Assembly: GCF_027924405.1 (NCBI RefSeq)
Contig: NZ_AP026978.1
Coordinates: forward strand, 4,340,001-4,404,000
Origin: Nocardia sputorum
Lineage (GTDB): Bacteria; Actinomycetota; Actinomycetes; Mycobacteriales; Mycobacteriaceae
Direction of reading: 5' to 3'
Length of the DNA: 64,000 nucleotides
Shown here: piece after piece, positions 35,950 to 44,691 of the stretch
How positions within the stretch are numbered: the first letter of the stretch is position 1
Layout of the letters: the number at the start of each line of letters is the position of its first letter
The notes under the pieces: generated by a model
Told to the model about the DNA's origin: nothing
What the model saw: only the letters and a program-made list of their open reading frames with translations
Databases searched by the model: none
Program-made: the position numbers and the translations under genes

Positions 35950-36527
35950 GACGGCGGAACTTTCTCGCAAACCAGCACTGCTGTTCAGCGGGAGCCGCCG
36001 GGCCGTGACGGCTTCCAGCCGGATGCGACGACGATGTCCGTAGACGCACCGACCACTCGCTGCCGACGAGGACTCCCGCGCCGACAGCAACGTCGCCGAC
36101 GTGTCCGGACCTCGGCCGGCACTCCTTCACGCTACCTCGACACCCGAGAACCTGTTCTCGTAACCGGCCAGATCAGCAAACACACGGCGCCACCATGCCA
36201 CCCGACCGCTGGGCGATCTCGGGCCTCGCCCCCGCCATAGGACCGCGCGTACCCGCGTGGGCAAGTGCGCTCGGGGCGCGGAAGGCAGCACAGGTCAGGT
36301 AGCGCACTACTCGGGTCAGGATGCCCTCGGATAGCTACATTTGCCTCATATCGCATCCAGCACCTGCCGCCCGGCCTCGGACGGATCGGTCACCACTCGG
36401 CGCGGAGTGCGGCACGCCGCCGTGACGACGTTGTCACGGCTCGCGGGCGGGACCTTTCGGCAGGTGCTCGGCACCCGATCACAAGCGGCGCCCTGAACGT
36501 CGGGGCGTGCGCACGACCACTCCTGAT
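35950..36527. other. Intergenic region upstream of the TetR/methyltransferase pair
   Basis: About 580 bases of divergent spacer, no gene recognised. It must contain the promoter of the methyltransferase. No repeats beyond the operator at 36528 were found. Confidence 0.45.
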
Positions 36528-36543
36528 CTGATCATTTGATCAG
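36528..36543. promoter_or_regulatory. Operator of the catabolic TetR (site A)
   Basis: Perfect dyad CTGATCA-TT-TGATCAG, 40 bases before the TetR start. The same pattern, with the inner C/G exchanged, occurs twice at the meta-cleavage operon promoter (40893-40908 and 40937-40952), 13 of 16 bases shared. Confidence 0.8.
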
Positions 36544-36582
36544 GTATGATTCCCGTACCGATGGGGAAGGTGGGAGAGGTCG

Positions 36583-37221
36583 ATGACTGCGGAGCCGGTA
36601 GTACGTACTCGGACCGATCGACGCCGGGAACGCACCCGCAACGCGCTGCTGGCGGCCGCACGGAAGTTCCTGTCGGAAGGCAGGTCGGCGGTGAGCATCC
36701 AAGAGATCACCGACGCCGCCGACGTCGGTTTCGGCTCGTTCTACAACCACTTCCAGACCAAAGAGCAGCTGTTCGACGAGGCGGTGAGCTCGGCGCTGGA
36801 GGTCTACGCCCAGATGCGCGACGAGATCGTCCGGCTCTACGACGATCCGGCCGAGGTGTTCGCGGTGAGTTTCCGGATGACCGGCCGGTTGCAGCGGCAG
36901 GTGCCCGAGATGGTGCGGGTCATCCTGCATTCGGGCATGTCGGTGCTCTCCCGTGACGAGGGTCTGGCCCCTCGAGCGCGCCGCGACATCCTCGCCGCCC
37001 AAGATGCGGGCCGGTTCGAGGAGATGGATCCGGAGATGGCGGTGATGGCCGCGGGCGGCGCGCTGCTGGGGTTGTTACAGCTGCTCGAGCAGCGCCCCGA
37101 CGCCGATGCCGGGGCGCTGTCGGACGAGATGACCTTCCACGTCCTGCGCATGTTCGGGATGCCGAAACGCTCGGCCCGCAAGTTGGTGTCCGCGCCGCTT
37201 CCTCCCCAGCCGCCGTTGTGA
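36583..37221 (+). CDS. TetR-family regulator of the aromatic operon
   Basis: A 212-aa TetR protein: RERTRNALLAAARKFLSE, then IQEITDAADVGFGSFYNHFQTKEQLFDEAV as the HTH. GGGAGAGGT precedes the ATG. It converges with the operon 37262-40871 but shares its operator sequence with that operon's promoter 3.7 kb away. Hence it most likely autoregulates and represses the meta-cleavage genes, with an aromatic compound or ring-cleavage product as inducer (inference). Confidence 0.87.
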   Translation: MTAEPVVRTRTDRRRERTRNALLAAARKFLSEGRSAVSIQEITDAADVGFGSFYNHFQTKEQLFDEAVSSALEVYAQMRDEIVRLYDDPAEVFAVSFRMTGRLQRQVPEMVRVILHSGMSVLSRDEGLAPRARRDILAAQDAGRFEEMDPEMAVMAAGGALLGLLQLLEQRPDADAGALSDEMTFHVLRMFGMPKRSARKLVSAPLPPQPPL

Positions 37222-37261
37222 AGGCGTTCGGCGCGCGGCGTTACCCCGATCACGCCGGTGG

Positions 37262-39004
37262 TCATCGAGTCTCCTCGTATTGCGGCGTTCCGTCGGCGCC
37301 GGTGACCGGCTGGTCGACCGTGAGCCGTCCTGGAAGTGCGGATATGCCCAGTTGCCGGCGCAATTCGGCGACCAACGGCCCGCCGCGACCGGGGGCGGCG
37401 ACACCGAAGACGAACCGGTCGGGGCGCAGGACGACCACGCCGCCGGTGCGCAGTCCCGCCTTGGCGAACCATCGGGTCAGCGTGCCGGTGTGGTCTTCGA
37501 CATCGATGACGTCGTCACGTCCGTCGCCCGGTTTGCCCTGCGGGCGTCCGCCGATCGGGTACACGGTTACGAAAGCGGCGCCGAGACAACTCAGCACCGC
37601 CGAATCCTCCGGCCCCAGAACCCGGCGGGGATCGGTCCCATAACCCAGCACCGCGAACCCGACCCCCAATACGTCGTCCAGGCGCCGATGGCGTCCGTCG
37701 TAGTCGCGGACGTCCGGCTGCGGGGCCAACGTTCCTTCCACACCGCGCAGGCGGCGCCGGGGTAGACCGAGGTATGCGCCGCGGCGGAAACGCGGCCGCG
37801 GTTTCATCTTCGCGCCGCGGATCCAGCCGCCGAGCCCGGGCACCCGCAAGGCGGTGGTGAGACCGACGTCCCTGCCCGCCGCGATCATCTTGTTGTCGAT
37901 CGAGACGAGCTTCTTGTTCAGCACGGACAGATCGATCATCGCCTTGGCGTGCGGCCGTCGTTCCGACTCGTAGCTGTCCAGGATCTCCAGCGCCGCACCG
38001 TGTTCCAGGATCGCGGCCAGCTTCCAGGACAGGTTGTCCGCGTCGCGCACCCCGGAGTTCATGCCCTGCCCGATGAACTGCGGGGTCATGTGCGCGGCGT
38101 CGCCCGCGACGAGGATTCGCCGGTCGCGCCAGCGGTCGGCGACGACCGCGTTGAAGGTGTAGACCAGCTTGCGCAGCACCTCCACTTCGTCCGGATCGAC
38201 GAACCGGGCGATGTAGCGGCGCACCGTGTCCGGGTCCTCCATCTCCTCCTTCGTCTGCGACGGCGACAGCATGAACTCGAAGCGGTGATGCCGATCCGGC
38301 TGCGGGCAGGACACGATCGGCAGTTCGGGATCGCACACGAAGTCGAAGTACGGCAGATGCCGGAAGGCATCGACACCGTCGCGGGCGCGCAGATCGACCA
38401 CCAGCCACCGTTCCGGAAAACTGGTGCCGGACATCTCGATACCGAGCTTGGTGCGCACCACACTGCGCCCGCCGTCGCAGCCGACCAGGAACTCGGCCCG
38501 CACCCGTTCGGCAGTGCGCGGATCGGTGTCCGCCGGATGCTTGCCGTATCCGGTGCCCCGGCATTCGACGTGCTCGACGCTCACGCCGTCGGCGTCCTGC
38601 TCGAAATCGACGACCGCGCGGCCGCGCCGCACCGTGACGTGCGGATAGCGGCCGAGCGCCCGTTCCAGGGTGTTCTCCAGATACGGCTGGTACAGGAAAT
38701 TGACCACCGGCCAGCCCAGCGGCCGATCGGTCTGATGGAACTGCGCCAGCACCGAGCCGTCCGCGCGCACCCACTGCACGGTCGAATCGATGTTCATGTC
38801 CGCCGCCAATTCGTCCGCGGCGCCCGCGGTCTGGAAGATTCGCATACCTTCGTCGTCGGTGTAGACCGCACGAGCCAGCCCGTAGTACTCCGGTTCGCGT
38901 TCCAGCGCCAGCACCCGCACCCCACGCCGTCCCAGCAGGTTGGCCAAGGTCAACCCGGTCGGGCCGAGGCCGACCACTACGACATCCACATCGAAAACGC
39001 TCAT
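37262..39004 (-). CDS. FAD-dependent aromatic hydroxylase (MhpA-like)
   Basis: A 580-aa two-part flavoprotein: GLGPTGLTLANLLGRRG at residue ~10 (dinucleotide fold), DG motif in GCDGGRSVVRTKLG, and GD motif in LVAGDAAHMTPQFIGQGMNSG near 300, followed by the thioredoxin-like C-terminal domain of phenol-hydroxylase/MhpA proteins. It would hydroxylate a phenolic ring ortho to an existing OH with NADH. It is the last of three overlapping genes (ATGA overlap with the dioxygenase). The natural substrate is probably an aryl-alkanoate or alkylphenol, not resolvable here. Confidence 0.88.
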   Translation of the reverse strand: MSVFDVDVVVVGLGPTGLTLANLLGRRGVRVLALEREPEYYGLARAVYTDDEGMRIFQTAGAADELAADMNIDSTVQWVRADGSVLAQFHQTDRPLGWPVVNFLYQPYLENTLERALGRYPHVTVRRGRAVVDFEQDADGVSVEHVECRGTGYGKHPADTDPRTAERVRAEFLVGCDGGRSVVRTKLGIEMSGTSFPERWLVVDLRARDGVDAFRHLPYFDFVCDPELPIVSCPQPDRHHRFEFMLSPSQTKEEMEDPDTVRRYIARFVDPDEVEVLRKLVYTFNAVVADRWRDRRILVAGDAAHMTPQFIGQGMNSGVRDADNLSWKLAAILEHGAALEILDSYESERRPHAKAMIDLSVLNKKLVSIDNKMIAAGRDVGLTTALRVPGLGGWIRGAKMKPRPRFRRGAYLGLPRRRLRGVEGTLAPQPDVRDYDGRHRRLDDVLGVGFAVLGYGTDPRRVLGPEDSAVLSCLGAAFVTVYPIGGRPQGKPGDGRDDVIDVEDHTGTLTRWFAKAGLRTGGVVVLRPDRFVFGVAAPGRGGPLVAELRRQLGISALPGRLTVDQPVTGADGTPQYEETR

Positions 39005-40008
39005 CGCGATGGTCCTCCCGCCAGTTGGGGAACAGTGGGTTCCGGTGTGCGCACGGTCCGCAGGGCGTGCCGGAATTGGGCGAACTTGTCCAGCACCGTC
39101 TCCCCCACCGTCGTGTGGCCCCAGACGCTGATGCCGTGATAGGTGCTCGGTTCCCAGGTCGATTCCAGTTCCGGACCGATCACCACCGGATTCCAGCCGA
39201 CCTCCAGCTCGAAGCCCGACGGCGTCACGCAATAGAACGACAGCTCACGATCGTTGGTGTGCTGGCCGACCGACCACGCCATACGGAAACCCAGATCGGT
39301 GACCCGCCCGTACGCGGCCAGCATGTCGTCCAGGCTCGCGGACTGGATGTTGATGTGCTGCACGCGCGTGCGCAGCGGATCGATCTTCACCCCGCGCAGG
39401 TTCGCGATCGCGATCGAGTGATGGCGCTCGTTCACCCTGAGAAACCGGATCTTCATCTTCAGGCCGGAGACGTTCTCATCGATGTAGTCGGTCAACCGCG
39501 CGTCGAACACCGTGTCGTAGTAGCTGCGCATCGACTCCGGTTGGCGGGAAACGATCGCCACGTGACCCATCCCCGCCTCCCCCGTGACCCAGCCGGAACC
39601 GATCATCTCCAGCGGCTCCGGAGTCGTCACCGGGGTGGCGAAGATTTCGGTGGCGATGCCTTTGGGGCCCGGGAAGCGCCACAGCCGCTGCACGCCGCGT
39701 GCGGCCGCCTGCTCGGCGGTGCCTTCCTCGATCGGCACGCCGCGGTCGCTGACCCGCGCGAGGATGCGTTCGAAGGTCTCGTGGTCGTCGACCTGCCAGC
39801 CCAGCGCGGTGACGTCCTCGGCCGGGCCGCGCCGGATGAGGAAACGGCAAGCGTGGTCGTCCAATCGGAAGCGCAGCACGTCGGTGTCGAGTTCGTCGAC
39901 GTGCATCCCGATCGCCGACGCGCCGAACCGGCGCCAGTCGGCCTGCCGCTGGGAGTGCACCACCACGTAGCCCAGGTGCACCGCACCGAACACCGAGCCC
40001 GAGCGCAT
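39001..40008 (-). CDS. Extradiol (VOC) ring-cleavage dioxygenase
   Basis: A 335-aa type I extradiol dioxygenase with duplicated VOC modules. Metal ligands are His in GHVAIVSR (~160), His in RVQHINIQSAS (~225), and Glu in FELEVGWNPV near 280; the catalytic region GFRMAWSVGQHTND is typical of BphC/HsaC-type enzymes. It opens a catechol ring beside the hydroxyls. ATG at 40008 overlaps the hydrolase stop by 4 bases. Genes 40871 to 37262 form one operon. Confidence 0.88.
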   Translation of the reverse strand: MRSGSVFGAVHLGYVVVHSQRQADWRRFGASAIGMHVDELDTDVLRFRLDDHACRFLIRRGPAEDVTALGWQVDDHETFERILARVSDRGVPIEEGTAEQAAARGVQRLWRFPGPKGIATEIFATPVTTPEPLEMIGSGWVTGEAGMGHVAIVSRQPESMRSYYDTVFDARLTDYIDENVSGLKMKIRFLRVNERHHSIAIANLRGVKIDPLRTRVQHINIQSASLDDMLAAYGRVTDLGFRMAWSVGQHTNDRELSFYCVTPSGFELEVGWNPVVIGPELESTWEPSTYHGISVWGHTTVGETVLDKFAQFRHALRTVRTPEPTVPQLAGGPSR

Positions 40009-40871
40009 CAGACCGCTCCCAGGAACGCGCCGGCCAACTCGTTGAACAGCTCCGCGCGCTCCCACTGCACCCAATGGCCGGTCTCGGCCGCCAGGTACAG
40101 ATCGCAGTGCGGCATCCGCTCGGCGAGCATGCGCCCGCCCGCGGGCCGGTTCACCTTGTCTTCGGCGCCCCAGATCACCAGGGTCGGATGCTGCACTCGC
40201 GACAGCCGGGGGTCGCGGGTGAAATCCATCCGCCACAGCGTCCGCAATGCCGACGGGCCCGAGGGACGCCGCAAGGGCGGGTCGGCCACCACGTCCGGAT
40301 CGAGACTGGCTCGGTAACGCTCGTCGATGACGTCTTCGCCGACGTCGCCTGCATCGTAGACCAGGTATTCGCGGACGAACTCGGCCAGTTTGGCGCGGCT
40401 GGGCCCATCGCCGTCGTAGTAGGACAGCAGCGACTGCAGGCCCTTGGTCGGCAACGAGCGCGTGGTGCCCACGCCACCGGGGCCCATGAGGATCAGCTTG
40501 CGTACCTTCTCGGGCCGGTCCATCGCCAAACGCAGCGCCGCCGCTCCCCCGTAGGAATTCCCGATCAGGTGTGCCGAGCCGATGCCGAGGGCGTCCAGCA
40601 GGCCACCGATAGCCGCGGCCAAGTCACCGAACGGGTCGGACTGATCGATGTGTTTCGTCGAACGCCCGTAGCCGGGCATATCCGGCACGATCACCCGGAA
40701 ACGCCGGGCCAACGCCGCGACATTGCGGGCGTAGTTCGACATGCCGCTCGCGCCCGGCCCACCCCCGTGCAAGAGCACCACCGCATCGCCGGCGCCGGCC
40801 TCGCTGTAGAAGATGTCCCGAGCGCCGACCCGGACAGTCCGCCCGGTCTCGGCGGCGTTGTCGATTGTCAT
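40008..40871 (-). CDS. Meta-cleavage C-C bond hydrolase (MhpC/BphD/HsaD-like)
   Basis: A 287-aa alpha/beta-hydrolase. LLHGGGPGASGMSNY is the oxyanion region, GNSYGG holds the nucleophile Ser, WGAEDKVNRP the acid, and AETGHWVQWE the His. It cleaves the 2-hydroxy-6-oxo dienoate made by the dioxygenase. GGAGG precedes the ATG at 40871, which starts the operon; an earlier ATG at 40901 lies in the operator zone. Confidence 0.88.
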   Translation of the reverse strand: MTIDNAAETGRTVRVGARDIFYSEAGAGDAVVLLHGGGPGASGMSNYARNVAALARRFRVIVPDMPGYGRSTKHIDQSDPFGDLAAAIGGLLDALGIGSAHLIGNSYGGAAALRLAMDRPEKVRKLILMGPGGVGTTRSLPTKGLQSLLSYYDGDGPSRAKLAEFVREYLVYDAGDVGEDVIDERYRASLDPDVVADPPLRRPSGPSALRTLWRMDFTRDPRLSRVQHPTLVIWGAEDKVNRPAGGRMLAERMPHCDLYLAAETGHWVQWERAELFNELAGAFLGAV

Positions 40872-40892
40872 CACTGCCTCCGATTCACTGAT

Positions 40893-40952
40893 CTGATGCA
40901 ATCATCAGTTATGCGGAAATACTCTGTCAAGCAAAAATGATGAAATCATCAG
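40893..40952. promoter_or_regulatory. Two TetR operators at the meta-cleavage promoter (sites B, C)
   Basis: CTGATG-CAAT-CATCAG (40893-40908) and ATGATG-AAAT-CATCAG (40937-40952), centres 44 bp apart, in the divergent region between hydrolase and amidohydrolase. Read on the minus strand they are CTGATGATTGCATCAG and CTGATGATTTCATCAT, close to the dyad in front of the TetR gene at 36583. Both the operon and the amidohydrolase could be controlled. Confidence 0.75.
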
Positions 40953-41047
40953 AATCGGTTGCGTGACGCTCCGGGGTGCGCCAGAGTGAGGGTTCGGACC
41001 CTTCGGGCACCCATCGGACCCGGCGCGTCCGGAGAAAGGACTGCTCA

Positions 41048-42079
41048 ATGAACCGCATCGATGTGCATCAGCACCTGATCCCTCCGAGCTACGCCGACGC
41101 GCTCCGGGAGCACGGTCTCACCGCTCCCGGTGGACGTGCGCTGCCCGAGTGGAGCGCCGAAGGGGCGCGGGCGTTGATGACGCAAGCCGGGATCGCGGCG
41201 GCGGTGCTGTCGGTGTCGACTCCCGGCACCACCTTCCTGGCCGATCCGGCCCAGGCGGCCGCGCTCGCCCGCGCGCTCAACGACGACACCGCCGCGCTGG
41301 CGCACGCCGACCCCGACCGGTTCGGTTTCCTCGCCACCCTCGCCATGCCGGACGTCGACGCGGCCGCCACCGAGGCCGAGCGCGCCCTCGACGACCTGGG
41401 CGCCGACGGTGTCGTGCTGCTCGGCAACGCGGCGGGGACCTATTTGGGCGAAGAAGGGCAGGACGCCCTCTTCCAGGTGCTGGACCGGAGAGCGGCCGTC
41501 GCGTTCGTCCATCCGGCCGACCTGCCCGCGCCCGCCGTGCCGGGTGTTCCGCCGTTCGCCGCGGATTTCCTCCTCGACACCACCCGGGCCGCCTTCCTCC
41601 TCGTGCGCAACGGCATCCGGCGCCGGTATCCCAACATCCGTTTCATCCTGAGTCACGCCGGTGGGTTCGTCCCGTACGCCGCGCACCGCATGGCGCTGGC
41701 CATCGTCAACGACACCGGGCGCAGCCCGTTGGACATCCTCGACGATTTCGCCGGATTCTATTTCGACACAGCGTTGTCAGCCGGCGCCGCGACGTTACCG
41801 AGCCTGCTCGCGTTCGCTGAACCCGGGCACGTGCTCTACGGCAGCGACTGGCCCTTCGCCCCGGAGCCCGCGGTCCATTATTTCAACGCCGGGCTCGACA
41901 CCTTTTCCGGATGTGACGACACCACGCGGCGAAATATACAGCGCGACAATGCCCTAGCGTTGTTTCCGAAGTTCGGCGACGCCGCGCCGACGCCGGAGCC
42001 ACCGCTGCTCACCAGGGCGCGAGCGGCCTTGCGGCACCAACTCTTCCGGAGTGTGGCCAAGGCGATGGCCCGCCGCTGA
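41048..42079 (+). CDS. Amidohydrolase family 2 (ACMSD-like) metalloenzyme
   Basis: A 343-aa TIM-barrel hydrolase/decarboxylase. The N-terminal metal motif is VHQHLIPP, the middle histidines are in VHPADLP and LSHAGGFVP, and YGSDWPFAPEP at residue ~265 carries the catalytic Asp. Members decarboxylate aromatic or semialdehyde acids (ACMSD, LigW2 types) or hydrolyse amides. AAAGGA lies before the ATG at 41048. It is divergent from the meta-cleavage operon and likely co-regulated, so it may process an aromatic acid entering the pathway. Confidence 0.85.
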   Translation: MNRIDVHQHLIPPSYADALREHGLTAPGGRALPEWSAEGARALMTQAGIAAAVLSVSTPGTTFLADPAQAAALARALNDDTAALAHADPDRFGFLATLAMPDVDAAATEAERALDDLGADGVVLLGNAAGTYLGEEGQDALFQVLDRRAAVAFVHPADLPAPAVPGVPPFAADFLLDTTRAAFLLVRNGIRRRYPNIRFILSHAGGFVPYAAHRMALAIVNDTGRSPLDILDDFAGFYFDTALSAGAATLPSLLAFAEPGHVLYGSDWPFAPEPAVHYFNAGLDTFSGCDDTTRRNIQRDNALALFPKFGDAAPTPEPPLLTRARAALRHQLFRSVAKAMARR

Positions 42080-42086
42080 ACCGGCG

Positions 42087-42103
42087 GGTCGGATCGTCCG
42101 ACC
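42087..42103. terminator. Short hairpin behind the amidohydrolase
   Basis: GGTCGGA-TCG-TCCGACC, 7-bp stem with 3-base loop, 8 bases past the stop and before the stop of the convergent metallo-hydrolase gene. Confidence 0.55.
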
Positions 42104-42127
42104 GTCGGGTGGATCGGCGGTCCGGCG

Positions 42128-42952
42128 TCAGAGGCTCAGCCGCTCGAATTCGGTCGCACAATGCGCGGAGAACACGGTCACCACGTCGCCGTGGTCACGG
42201 ACGAGTTCGCGCAGCCGCTGCTGATTCTCGATCCGAGACTGCCGCTCGGTGTCCACATACCACTGGAAAATTCGCGTGCCCAAAGGCATGAACGGCTCGG
42301 CACACATTTGTCCGTGATAGGTGTAGGCGTCGCCGGCGTGCAACAACCAACCGTTTCCCGTGTCGACAGCGACACCGACATGACCGCGCGTATGTCCGGC
42401 CAGGGGAACGAGGAGTATTTCCGGAGGCAGGCCCCGCAGTTCGCGGACCGCCCGGAAATCGAACCAGCTCGACATACTGCTGTCGGATTCGTCGTAAACC
42501 GACCACTTGGGTCCGTGCTCGAATTGCGCTCGGCGGTAGCGGAATTCTTCACGACGGCCGTAGGCCCCTTCGGCGGCGTCCAACTCCGCACGGTGGACGT
42601 GCACGGTGGCCGCGGGGAAATCGGCTAGGCCGCCCGCGTGGTCGAGATCGAGGTGCGTCACGATGATGTCCCGGACGTCGTCGCGGGCGAAGCCCAGCGC
42701 CTCGATCTGCCGGGCGATCGGGTGGTCGAGGGCCGGGTTAGATTGCCGGATGAGCTGCCGCCCGACCCAGGCCTCCGGCCGGATCAGCGCCTGTTCGCCG
42801 TATCCGGTGTCGATCAGGGCCAATCCGGCGGAGTGCTCGATCAACAAGCAGTGACACGCGCCGACGGCCCTGCGCCGAACCCCCGGCCGGCCGTCGAACA
42901 AACGGCCTCCGAAAGGACGTGTCCCCCCGGCATCCAAATGATGGACACGCAC
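42128..42952 (-). CDS. Metallo-beta-lactamase-fold lactonase-like hydrolase
   Basis: A 274-aa protein with the metal motif THLDLDHAGG (HxxxDH), a later His in VPLAGHTRGHVGV and Asp in LLHAGDAYTY; the layout matches the AHL-lactonase (AiiA/AttM-like) group. It starts at GTG 42952, eight bases past TAGGAG. Quorum-quenching or general lactone hydrolysis is possible. No synthase or receptor gene is nearby. Converges with the amidohydrolase. Confidence 0.82.
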   Translation of the reverse strand: MRVHHLDAGGTRPFGGRLFDGRPGVRRRAVGACHCLLIEHSAGLALIDTGYGEQALIRPEAWVGRQLIRQSNPALDHPIARQIEALGFARDDVRDIIVTHLDLDHAGGLADFPAATVHVHRAELDAAEGAYGRREEFRYRRAQFEHGPKWSVYDESDSSMSSWFDFRAVRELRGLPPEILLVPLAGHTRGHVGVAVDTGNGWLLHAGDAYTYHGQMCAEPFMPLGTRIFQWYVDTERQSRIENQQRLRELVRDHGDVVTVFSAHCATEFERLSL

Positions 42953-43095
42953 CAGTCCGCTCCTATCCGCGCCGTCCGGTCAGCCACCCTACTCGCCCGT
43001 GTCGTCGCGCGCGACAGACGCCGAGCATGCTTGTGACCCGAAACGGCAGTGCGCGAACAGGTTCGGCGCGCCGTTCGCCGCCTCCTCGACCGATA

Positions 43096-43884
43096 TCAGG
43101 CGATCTTCAAGGTGCCGCCATCGATGACGTAGTCCGCACCGACGATATTGGCGGCTTTCGGCGACGCGAGGAAGGCGACGAGGGCGGCGACCTCCTCCGG
43201 TTCGCTGATCCGGCCGGACGCGATGCCGAACTGCTCGGGGACGGCCGCGAGCAATTCCTCCTGCGAAACGCCCTGCGCCGCGGCGAACTTGGCGCCGACG
43301 CCGTGCGGTCCGCGCCACATCGGCGTGCCCACCACACCGGGAGAGACGGTGTTGACCCGCACCCCGCGCGGGCCGTACTCCTCGCTGAGCCGCTTGGTGA
43401 GCGCGGTCAACGCGGCCTTGGCCTCGCTGTAACCGACCGGTCCAGCGGCCGGGAGATGCTTGTTGATCGATGAGACGGTGACGATCGAGCCGCGCCGCTC
43501 CAGCAGGCTGGGCAGGGCCGCGCGGGTGATCCAGATGGCGCTGAACAAATTCAGATCCAAGAGTTCTCGCCATTGCTCGTCCTCGACGTCGAGGAAGCCG
43601 CCCAATTCCAGACGAGCGGCGTTCACGGCGCCGACGTTGTTGACGAGGATGTCGATGCCGCCCAATTCGTCCAGTGCGGCGCCGATCAGCCGGGCCGCTC
43701 CCGCCGAGGTGGCAAGATCGACGGAAATCGCAGCGACACTGGATTTTTCGAGTTCGGGGGTGATGGTGCGCGCGGCGCCGACCACTCGGACACCTTCGGC
43801 GGACAACGCTTCGGCGACGGCCAGGCCGATGCCGCGACTGGCGCCGGTGACGACGGCGGTCTTGCCGGACAGTTCGAGATCCAT
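43096..43884 (-). CDS. Short-chain dehydrogenase/reductase
   Basis: A 262-aa classical SDR with TGASRGIG, NNVG, catalytic Ser in TVSSINKH, and YSEAK; the end GADYVIDGGTLKIA fits the family. The AGAGGA site precedes the ATG. Immediately upstream lies a TTGACC-type dyad that also occurs before the TetR gene at 44534, so this SDR is probably the target of that repressor. Substrate unknown. Confidence 0.88.
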   Translation of the reverse strand: MDLELSGKTAVVTGASRGIGLAVAEALSAEGVRVVGAARTITPELEKSSVAAISVDLATSAGAARLIGAALDELGGIDILVNNVGAVNAARLELGGFLDVEDEQWRELLDLNLFSAIWITRAALPSLLERRGSIVTVSSINKHLPAAGPVGYSEAKAALTALTKRLSEEYGPRGVRVNTVSPGVVGTPMWRGPHGVGAKFAAAQGVSQEELLAAVPEQFGIASGRISEPEEVAALVAFLASPKAANIVGADYVIDGGTLKIA

Positions 43885-43902
43885 GATTGATCCTCTCTTT
43901 TC

Positions 43903-43918
43903 TTGAACTACAGGTCAA
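43903..43918. promoter_or_regulatory. TetR operator candidate before the SDR
   Basis: TTGAACTACAGGTCAA; minus strand TTGACC-TGTA-GTTCAA, 19 bases from the SDR start. Confidence 0.6.
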
Positions 43919-43958
43919 AAATATGGGCAGCAAGCGCGGCGGCGGTGGAAAGCGGAAT

Positions 43959-44534
43959 TCAGAGGCCGGTCAGAGCGGTGTCGATGATGCGATGCAAGGT
44001 GGGCGCGTCGTAGGTCTTCGCCATCACGCGAAGGCCGACGATGGTGTTCATCAGGAATTCGGCCATCTCCCGCGGGTCGGTGTCCGCGCGCACGTCACCG
44101 TCGCGCCGCCCCTGGTCGATTCGGGCCTCCAACGCCGCCATCACGTGGTCCTGCATGGTGCGCACCGCCCGGGTGATCTCCGCATCGTGCCCGGCCAATT
44201 CCATGGCCGTGTTCACCGCCAGGCAGCCGCGCCGAACCGGCTGCGCGAGATCGGCGTCGACCATTCCGCGCAGGAAGGCGGCCACGCACTCACGGGTGGT
44301 GCCCGGGCGGGTCAGGATGTCGGCGGCCAGCTCGACCCCCAGCCGGTCGTAGCGGTCCAGAGCCCGGTCGAACAACGCGCGCTTGCTGCCGAAAGCGTGG
44401 TAGAGACTGCCCTTCCCGATACCGGTGGCATCGGCCAACTGCGCGGGAGAGGTGTTGGCGTACCCATGGGTCCAGAACGCCTCCATGGCCCGTTCCACCA
44501 CCGTGTCGGGGTCGAAGTTGCGCGGCCTGCCCAT
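43959..44534 (-). CDS. TetR-family regulator (QacR/YxaF-like)
   Basis: A 191-aa TetR protein starting MGRPRNFDPDTVVERAMEAFW, HTH LADATGIGKGSLYHAFGSKRALF, and the C-terminal ligand domain RRGCLAVNTAMELAG typical of TetR proteins regulating oxidoreductases. It lies 75 bases upstream of the SDR in the same direction. Both have a TTGACC/GGTCAA-like dyad in front, pointing to autoregulation plus SDR control. Confidence 0.87.
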   Translation of the reverse strand: MGRPRNFDPDTVVERAMEAFWTHGYANTSPAQLADATGIGKGSLYHAFGSKRALFDRALDRYDRLGVELAADILTRPGTTRECVAAFLRGMVDADLAQPVRRGCLAVNTAMELAGHDAEITRAVRTMQDHVMAALEARIDQGRRDGDVRADTDPREMAEFLMNTIVGLRVMAKTYDAPTLHRIIDTALTGL

Positions 44535-44554
44535 GACCGGAACAGTAACGGTTT

Positions 44555-44570
44555 TAGACCTTTGGGTCAA
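44555..44570. promoter_or_regulatory. TetR operator candidate before the TetR gene
   Basis: TAGACC-TTTG-GGTCAA, the same arm pair as at 43903, 20 bases upstream of the TetR start. Confidence 0.6.
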
Positions 44571-44691
44571 CAAAGTCGGTGGCCGTTTCCGTGGCCAGTG
44601 GCGCTATCGGATCGCGCTGAGCGCAACGATGCCCGTCGGTCATGCGCCCGGCTAACCTTCCCGGCAGGACGCTGTTACGGAGGAGCGCGCG

